In this document: positions 5,086 through 10,679 of the stretch, one piece after another
Position numbering within the stretch: position 1 is the stretch's first letter
Layout of the letters: every line of letters starts with the position of its first letter
NCBI GenBank assembly: GCA_035702985.1
Contig: DASSZD010000087.1
Location: forward strand, 1 to 10,679
Reading direction: 5' to 3'
DNA from: JAKAXG01 sp035702985
Lineage (GTDB): Bacteria > Actinomycetota > Acidimicrobiia > Acidimicrobiales > Palsa-688
DNA length: 10,679 bases
The notes under the pieces: model-generated
Databases searched by the model: none
What the model was told of the DNA's origin: nothing
The model's input: only the letters and a program-made list of their open reading frames with translations
Translations under genes and position numbers: made by a program

Positions 5086-6801
5086 ATGAGCGCCAAGCGG
5101 CCGGTGGCCGACATCGACGCCGAACTGACCGCGCCGGGCGGCCCGTTCGAGATCGAACAGGTCGACATCCGCGGGGTGCCGACCCGGGCGTGGAAGCACG
5201 CCCCGGCCACCCTGGCGGACATCCTGCGGCGCAGCCGGGGCTACGGGGAGCGGACCTTCCTGGTGTACGAGGCCGAACAGTTGAGCTTCGAGGACCACTT
5301 CCGGGCTGCGGCCCGGGTGGCGAACGGGCTGCGGGACCGTTTCGGGGTGCGCAGAGGGGACCGGGTCGCCATCGCCATGCGGAACTATCCGGAATGGTCG
5401 GAGGCGTTCTGGGGGGCCAGCGCGGCCGGGGCGGTGGTGGTGCTGCTCAACGCCTGGTGGACCGCCGAGGAGTTGAGGTACGGGCTGGCCGACTCCGGCT
5501 GCCGGGTGGTGTTCGCCGACGCCGAGCGGGCCCGCCGCATCGCCGCCCACCGGGCGGATCTGCCCGACCTGGAGGCGGTGGTGGTGGCCCGGGCCGGGGC
5601 CGGCGACATCCCCGCCGGGATGCTGGACTGGCCCGCCGTGGTGGACCCGCCCGGGGCGGACGCGCCCGGCTCGGACCTGCCGGCGGTGGAGGTGGACACC
5701 GACGACGACGCCACCATCCTCTACACCTCCGGCACCACGGGCCACCCCAAGGGGGTGCTCGGCACCCACCGCAACATCTGCACCAACCCCATCAGCGCCC
5801 AGTACGTCGCCGCCCGGGCGGCCGCCCGCGCCGGCGCCGAGCCACCGGCCCCCGGGTCGGCACCACCGGGGGCGTACCTGCTGTCGGTGCCGCTGTTCCA
5901 CGCCACCGGCTGCCACTCGCTGCTGGTCGGCCACGTATACAACGGCGGGAAGATGGTGATGATGCACCGGTGGGACCCGGGCCGGGCCCTGGAGCTGATC
6001 GAGCGGGAGCGCATCACCGCGTTCGGGGGTGTGCCCACCATGGCCCTGCAGGTACTCGACCATCCGGACTTCGGAAAAAGGGACCTGTCCAGCGTCCGAT
6101 CGGTCCGCTACGGAGGAGCGCCGGCGCCGCCCGACCTGGCCCGGAGGATCAACGAGCAGTTCAACTCCAGCCAGGGCATGAACGGCTACGGGATGACCGA
6201 GACCTCGGCGCTGGCCACCATGAACGCCGGCGGCGACTACCTGGACCGGCCCGACAGCGTCGGGGTGCCGGTCCCGGTGGTGGAGGCCAAGGTGGTGGAC
6301 CCGGGCGGCCGGGACCTCCCCCCCGGCCAGGTCGGCGAGCTGTGGATGAAAGGCCCCAACGTGGTCAAGGGCTACTGGAACCAGCCGGAGGCCACCGCCG
6401 AGACCTTCACCGACGGCTGGGTGCACACCGGCGACGTGGCCCGCATCGACGCCGAGGGTTTCGTCTACATCGTCGACCGGGCCAAGGACATGCTCATCCG
6501 GGGCGGCGAGAACGTCTACTGCGTCGAGGTGGAAGGAGTCCTGCACGCCCACCCGGCGGTGGCCGAGGCGGCCGTCATCGGCATCCCCCACCCCACCCTC
6601 GGCGAGGAGGTGGGAGCGGTGGTCACCCTGCTGCCCGGCCGGGACGCCACCCAGCAGGAGCTGCAGCATTTCGTGGCCGCCCGGTTGGCCGCGTTCAAGG
6701 TGCCCGTGCAGGTGTGGTTCCACCCCGGCGGCCTGCCCCGCAACCCGGGCGGCAAGGTGCTCAAGCGGGAGCTGCGCCAGCAGGTGTGCCCCTCGGGTTA
6801 G
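5086..6801 (+). CDS. AMP-forming acyl-CoA / carboxylate-CoA ligase (FadD-like)
   Basis: This 571-residue class I adenylate-forming enzyme activates a carboxylate with ATP to an acyl-adenylate and then transfers it to CoA. Its motifs are complete: the phosphate-binding loop YTSGTTGHPKG (213-223), GYGMTETSA (367-375), TGD with ribose-binding Asp450, the hinge DRAKDM (464-469), GGENVY (473-478), and the catalytic Lys557 in NPGGKVLK. Length is usual for medium/long-chain or aromatic acid ligases. An Ala/Pro-rich stretch at about 241-262, just after the phosphate loop, looks like a family-variable insertion. ATG 5086 gives a normal N-terminus. It stands alone between a divergent exporter and the Liv operon, from which a probable terminator separates it. 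The substrate cannot be assigned; its position by an importer hints that it may activate an imported acid. Confidence 0.94.
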   Translation: MSAKRPVADIDAELTAPGGPFEIEQVDIRGVPTRAWKHAPATLADILRRSRGYGERTFLVYEAEQLSFEDHFRAAARVANGLRDRFGVRRGDRVAIAMRNYPEWSEAFWGASAAGAVVVLLNAWWTAEELRYGLADSGCRVVFADAERARRIAAHRADLPDLEAVVVARAGAGDIPAGMLDWPAVVDPPGADAPGSDLPAVEVDTDDDATILYTSGTTGHPKGVLGTHRNICTNPISAQYVAARAAARAGAEPPAPGSAPPGAYLLSVPLFHATGCHSLLVGHVYNGGKMVMMHRWDPGRALELIERERITAFGGVPTMALQVLDHPDFGKRDLSSVRSVRYGGAPAPPDLARRINEQFNSSQGMNGYGMTETSALATMNAGGDYLDRPDSVGVPVPVVEAKVVDPGGRDLPPGQVGELWMKGPNVVKGYWNQPEATAETFTDGWVHTGDVARIDAEGFVYIVDRAKDMLIRGGENVYCVEVEGVLHAHPAVAEAAVIGIPHPTLGEEVGAVVTLLPGRDATQQELQHFVAARLAAFKVPVQVWFHPGGLPRNPGGKVLKRELRQQVCPSG

Positions 6802-6810
6802 CGCCCGCCG

Positions 6811-6841
6811 CCGGGGCGCCCCGCCCCCCGGAGATCTTTTT
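6811..6841 (+). terminator. Probable Rho-independent terminator after the ligase gene
   Basis: CCGGGG (6811-6816) can pair with CCCCGG (6826-6831) around a 9-nt loop, followed after AGATC by five T residues (6837-6841). An alternative nested palindrome, CGGGGCGCCCCG (6812-6823), is also present. The hairpin starts 10 nt after the ligase stop. The 5-nt gap between stem and T-run makes it weaker than a classic terminator. Confidence 0.5.
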
Positions 6842-6878
6842 GAGCACACCATTTCCACCCCCCGGTCGCCGCCGTCGC

Positions 6879-6913
6879 TAGAGTGACGCTGGAAGCTGAT
6901 CGGGGGGAACCTT
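6879..6913 (+). promoter_or_regulatory. Possible promoter -10 and ribosome site of the Liv operon
   Basis: TAGAGT (6879-6884) fits the TAnnnT form of an actinobacterial -10 and would start a short leader. GGGGGGAA (6902-6909) is a purine-rich ribosome site a few bases before the TTG start at 6914. I found no convincing -35 about 17 bp upstream of the hexamer, so the promoter part is tentative. Confidence 0.35.
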
Positions 6914-7736
<823 letters not shown>

Positions 7737-7750
<14 letters not shown>

Positions 7751-8444
7751 GAACCTGTCGGTCAGCTACGGGGCGGTGCGGGCCCTGGACGGGGTCAGCT
7801 TCACCGCCTCGCCCGGCCGCATCACCGCCGTGCTGGGCGCCAACGGGGCCGGCAAGACCACGCTGCTGCGGACCATCAGCGGGCTGGTGCGTCCCCAGCA
7901 CGGGCGGGTGCGCCTCGACCAGAAGGACCTGACCCTGCTGGCCGCCGAGGACGTGGTGAGGACCGGCGTGGCCCACGTGCCCGAGGGCCGGGGGGTCATC
8001 GACGAGCTCACCGTCGAGGACAACCTGCGGCTGGGTTCGCTGTGGCGCCGGGACCGGGCCGACAACCGGCTGGCCCTGGACGAGGTCTACGAGTTGTTCC
8101 CCCCGCTGGCCGAGCGCCGGCGCCGGGCCGGGTCCACCCTGTCGGGCGGGGAGCGCCAGATGCTGGCCATCGGCCGGGCCCTGATGAGCCGGCCCCGGGT
8201 GCTGCTGCTGGACGAGCCGTCCCTGGGGCTGGCCCCCCGGATCACGGCCCAGATCATGGCCATGCTCGGGGAGCTGACCCACGGGTCCGAGCTCACCGTG
8301 GTGCTGGTCGAGCAGAACGCCCGCAGCGCCCTGTCCGTCGCCGGGTGGGCGGTCGTCGTCCACCTGGGGCGGATCGTCGTCCAGGACCACTCGGAGGTCA
8401 TCGGCTCGGACGAGGGCCTCCGCCACCACTACCTGGGTTTCTAG
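7737..8444 (+). CDS. livF: Liv-type (HAAT) ABC importer ATPase, LivF-like
   Basis: The 235-residue second ATPase subunit has the usual LivF length. Motifs are Walker A GANGAGKTT (34-42), VPEGRGVI (81-88, a LivF hallmark), a full signature LSGGERQ (135-141), and Walker B VLLLDEP (155-161) with Glu160. At the H-loop position it has VEQNA (191-195), Gln in place of His, as in LivF proteins generally. ATG 7737 lies inside the end of livG and is preceded by a strong GAGGAGGTGG (7721-7730), giving a 14-bp overlap and likely coupled translation. It is expected to pair with LivG under the LivH/LivM membrane pore. Confidence 0.95.
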
Positions 8445-8460
8445 ACCAGGTGAAAGGCCC

Positions 8461-9339
8461 ATGACCCAGTTCTTCGATCTCACCCTCAACGGAATAAGCG
8501 CCGGGATGATCTACGCGGCGGTGGCCCTGGGGCTGGTGCTCATCTGGCGGGCCACCCGGATAGTCAACTTCGCCCAGGGATCAATGGCCATGTTCACCAC
8601 CTACATGGCGGTGGCGCTGCTCGACCGCAAGGTGGGCTACTGGCTGGCGTTCGTCTGCGCGCTGCTCATCGGTCTGGTCATGGGGGCGCTGGTCGAGGTG
8701 GTCCTGATCAAGCCCCTGCAGGGCAAACCGGAGCTGAACCCGGTGATCGTCACCCTGGGCCTGCTGATCCTGCTGGAAGGGGTGATCGGGTCGATATTCG
8801 GAGTGCAGAACCGGGGTTTTCCGGCGGCGTTCTCCCAGAGCGGGCTCACGGTGGGGTCGACCCAGATCTCCTTCTCGCACTTCGACGTGTTCATCCTGGT
8901 GGCGGTCCTCGTCCTGATGCTCGCCATCCTGGTCCTGTTCCGGGGCACCAACGTCGGGCTGCGCATGCGGGCCGCGGCCTTCGCCCCCGAGAGCGCCCGG
9001 CTGGCCGGCGTGCGGGTGAACCGGGTGCTGGTGCTGGGATGGGCGCTGGCCGCCCTGGCCGGTTCGCTGGCCGGGCTGCTGGTCGCCCCCACCGCCGCCT
9101 TCTCGCCGAACTACATGGACCTGATCCTGGTGTACGCCTTCACCGCCGCCGTGGTCGGCGGGCTGGACAGCCCGCTGGGCGGCCTGATCGGAGGGTTGCT
9201 GACCGGCCTGGCCCTTTCCTACGTGGGCGGGTACCTGGGGTCCAGCCTGGAACCGTTGGGGGCGGCCGCCATCCTGATCGTGGTGCTGATGATCAGGCCC
9301 GAAGGGATCTTCTCCCGGACGGCCGCGAGGAGGGTGTGA
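8461..9339 (+). CDS. livH: Liv-type ABC importer permease, LivH-like
   Basis: This hydrophobic 292-residue permease forms half of the membrane channel. Typical LivH signatures are the N-terminal NGISAGMIYA (10-19), the NFAQGSM segment (36-42), the cytoplasmic coupling loop GLRMRA...ESARLAGV (166-184) that contacts the ATPases, and GGLDSPLGGLIGG (233-245) in a late helix. The C-terminus RPEGIF (279-284) is also usual for the family. It starts 16 bp after livF, with a purine-rich AGGTGAAAGG (8448-8457) in front of ATG 8461. The gene is complete with no truncation. Confidence 0.95.
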   Translation: MTQFFDLTLNGISAGMIYAAVALGLVLIWRATRIVNFAQGSMAMFTTYMAVALLDRKVGYWLAFVCALLIGLVMGALVEVVLIKPLQGKPELNPVIVTLGLLILLEGVIGSIFGVQNRGFPAAFSQSGLTVGSTQISFSHFDVFILVAVLVLMLAILVLFRGTNVGLRMRAAAFAPESARLAGVRVNRVLVLGWALAALAGSLAGLLVAPTAAFSPNYMDLILVYAFTAAVVGGLDSPLGGLIGGLLTGLALSYVGGYLGSSLEPLGAAAILIVVLMIRPEGIFSRTAARRV

Positions 9340-9343
9340 AGGA

Positions 9344-10447
9344 ATGAACCGGCGCATCCGCCTACCGAACCAGCCGCTGGTACGCCACCTCATCCTGGCC
9401 GTGCTGGCCGGGCTGGGCTTCTGGCTGCTGACCAGCAACCTGGGCAGCTTCCGGGATTTCGAGATCGGCGAGATCGCCACCTACGCCATCGTGGTCGCCG
9501 GGCTGAGCGTGCTGACCGGGGTCAACGGGCAGATCTCGCTGGGCCACGGCGCGTTCATGGCCATCGGCGCCTACACCTTCGCCTACCTGCAGATGCACTC
9601 CAGCATGCCGCTGGTGGTCGAGCTGATCGCGGCGGTGGCGGCCGCCGCCGTGCTGGGGCTGATCGTGGGCATCCCGGCCACCCGGCTGAAGGGCCCGTAC
9701 CTGGCCGGCATGACCCTGATCCTGGCCCTGGGGATCCCCCAGCTGGCCGACAAGTACAACTCCGTGTTCGGCGGGGACCAGGGGCTCACCACCCTCCCCC
9801 CGAACCCGCCCGGCTCGGTGGATCCCCAGCGGTGGCTTTCCTGGATAGAGATCCTCGGGGCGCTGATAGTGATGGTGCTGCTGGCCAACCTGCTGCGCAG
9901 CCGGTTCGGCCGCTCCATGCGGGCGGTCCGGGACAACGAGATCGCCGCCTCCCTGGCCGGCATCCACGTGCCGCGCACCAAGGTGCTGGCGTTCGTGGTC
10001 AGCGCCGGGTGCGCCGGGCTGGCCGGGGCGTTCCTGGGGCTGTCGACGGGCATCGTCAACACCGGCGAGTTCGCCCTGACCCTGTCGATCTACCTGCTGG
10101 CCGGGATGGTCCTGGGGGGAGCCGGGACCCTGGTCGGCGCCTGGTGGGGCGGTGTGGTGCTGGTGTTCCTGCCCCAGTGGTCGTCCAGCCTGTCGAAGGA
10201 CTTCTCGCTCGGCAGCTCGGCGAGCGCCAACCTGGCCGTGGTCATCTACGGCCTGGTCCTGATCGTGGTGATGATGCTGGCCCCCGGGGGCATCCAGGGC
10301 GGCATCCGCTGGCTGGGCCAGCGGCTGGCCTCCCGGGGCGGACGCGGCACGTCACGACCCACCCCCGTCGCCACCGGCGCCGGGTCATCTCAGGAGCCGG
10401 ATACCGGCGCCCTGGCCACCAGCAACACGGAAAGGACGTCCCCGTGA
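9344..10447 (+). CDS. livM: Liv-type ABC importer permease, LivM-like
   Basis: The 367-residue partner permease carries the LivM hallmarks NGQISLGHGAF (61-71), RLKGPYLAG (114-122), GGDQGLT (143-149), and the coupling loop FGRSMRAVRDNEIAASLAGI (188-207). It has about eight to ten hydrophobic segments. After the last helix (around 315) comes a hydrophilic Ser/Thr/Gly-rich tail of about 45 residues. Such tails are common but unconserved. ATG 9344 lies 4 bp after the livH stop, with GAGGAGGG at 9327-9334 as ribosome site. Its stop overlaps the GTG of the binding-protein gene (GTGA, 10444-10447). Confidence 0.95.
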   Translation: MNRRIRLPNQPLVRHLILAVLAGLGFWLLTSNLGSFRDFEIGEIATYAIVVAGLSVLTGVNGQISLGHGAFMAIGAYTFAYLQMHSSMPLVVELIAAVAAAAVLGLIVGIPATRLKGPYLAGMTLILALGIPQLADKYNSVFGGDQGLTTLPPNPPGSVDPQRWLSWIEILGALIVMVLLANLLRSRFGRSMRAVRDNEIAASLAGIHVPRTKVLAFVVSAGCAGLAGAFLGLSTGIVNTGEFALTLSIYLLAGMVLGGAGTLVGAWWGGVVLVFLPQWSSSLSKDFSLGSSASANLAVVIYGLVLIVVMMLAPGGIQGGIRWLGQRLASRGGRGTSRPTPVATGAGSSQEPDTGALATSNTERTSP

Positions 10448-10679
10448 AACCACATCGCCCGCCGTCACAACGGCGGTTCAGAGCAGCGGCGGTCCTGGCT
10501 GCGGTGGCCATGGCAGCCACCGCCTGTAGCAGCAGCACCAAGTCCAGCGGTAGCAGCACCAGCACCACCAGCGGGGGAGGGGGAGGCAGCGCCGAGACCT
10601 CCAACTCGTCCACCGTGGGCGTGACCGCCACGACCATCACCATCGGCACCACCGCCCCGCTGACCGGTCCGGCCGCTCC
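10444..10679 (+). CDS. Liv-type substrate-binding lipoprotein, N-terminal part only
   Basis: The first 78 residues are visible before the window ends. A basic N-terminus and a hydrophobic stretch (13-27) end in a lipobox ATA-Cys28, so the protein should be lipid-anchored outside the membrane. A linker of Ser, Thr and Gly (29-60) follows, then TITIGTTAPLTGPAA (64-78). This is the usual first strand and ligand-loop start of type I periplasmic-binding folds (Peripla_BP_6 / LivK class). The GTG start (10444) overlaps the livM stop by 4 bp and has AAAGGA (10431-10436) upstream. It would capture the substrate for the LivHMGF complex. Ligand specificity lies in the missing part. Confidence 0.88.
   Translation, partial: MKPHRPPSQRRFRAAAVLAAVAMAATACSSSTKSSGSSTSTTSGGGGGSAETSNSSTVGVTATTITIGTTAPLTGPAA

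Noticed and set aside
4978..6858. Long minus-strand open frame (626 codons) opposite the CoA ligase
   Set aside because: It is a GC-bias shadow of the ligase gene. Its translation is rich in Gly, Arg, His and Pro without any domain pattern, whereas the plus strand has every motif of an adenylate-forming enzyme.
5079..6881. Plus-strand 600-codon frame overlapping the ligase in another register
   Set aside because: Arg/Gly/Pro-rich out-of-frame shadow with no motifs. The frame starting at 5086 is the real gene.

Overview
The window is very GC-rich with dense gene packing, third codon positions that are nearly always G or C, and start/stop overlaps between co-directional genes. The protein families (DHA2 exporter with a MerR regulator, ferric-reductase-like flavocytochrome with FMN-binding protein and ApbE, FadD-type ligase, Liv-type ABC transporter) are typical of a soil or aquatic actinobacterium. 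The exact lineage cannot be told from the sequence. I see no rRNA, complete tRNA, CRISPR array, insertion sequence or phage gene.

The left half (about 1-4981) is transcribed on the minus strand. Read in its own direction it has two modules. Module A is a 14-helix DHA2-type MFS exporter (4981-3548), overlapped by 4 bp by a MerR regulator with a GyrI-like effector domain (3551-2694). A MerR-style promoter/operator lies directly in front of the exporter. Module B follows after about 100 bp. It holds a membrane flavocytochrome of the ferric reductase/NADPH-oxidase type (2591-1170), a membrane-anchored FMN-binding protein (1143-580), and an ApbE FAD:protein FMN transferase (583 to beyond the left edge). 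ApbE should attach FMN covalently to the FMN-binding protein. The flavocytochrome should then pass electrons from NAD(P)H through FAD and two b hemes across the membrane to that flavin. Module B is therefore a small transmembrane electron-export chain.

The right half (5086-10679) is on the plus strand. A FadD-like acyl-CoA/carboxylate-CoA ligase (5086-6801) is followed by a probable terminator. Then comes a tightly packed Liv-type (HAAT) ABC importer in the order livG-livF-livH-livM-binding protein, the last cut by the right edge. The context suggests uptake of a small carboxylate or amino acid and, possibly, its activation to a CoA thioester.

No wholly new system is evident. The points most worth a second look are the two unequal predicted ATPase sites of the LivG/LivF pair, the MerR-type promoter that would give a leaderless exporter mRNA, the heptad-repeat tether of the flavinylated protein, the topology question raised by an ApbE without a signal peptide, and a tRNA T-arm-like fragment at the boundary between modules A and B.
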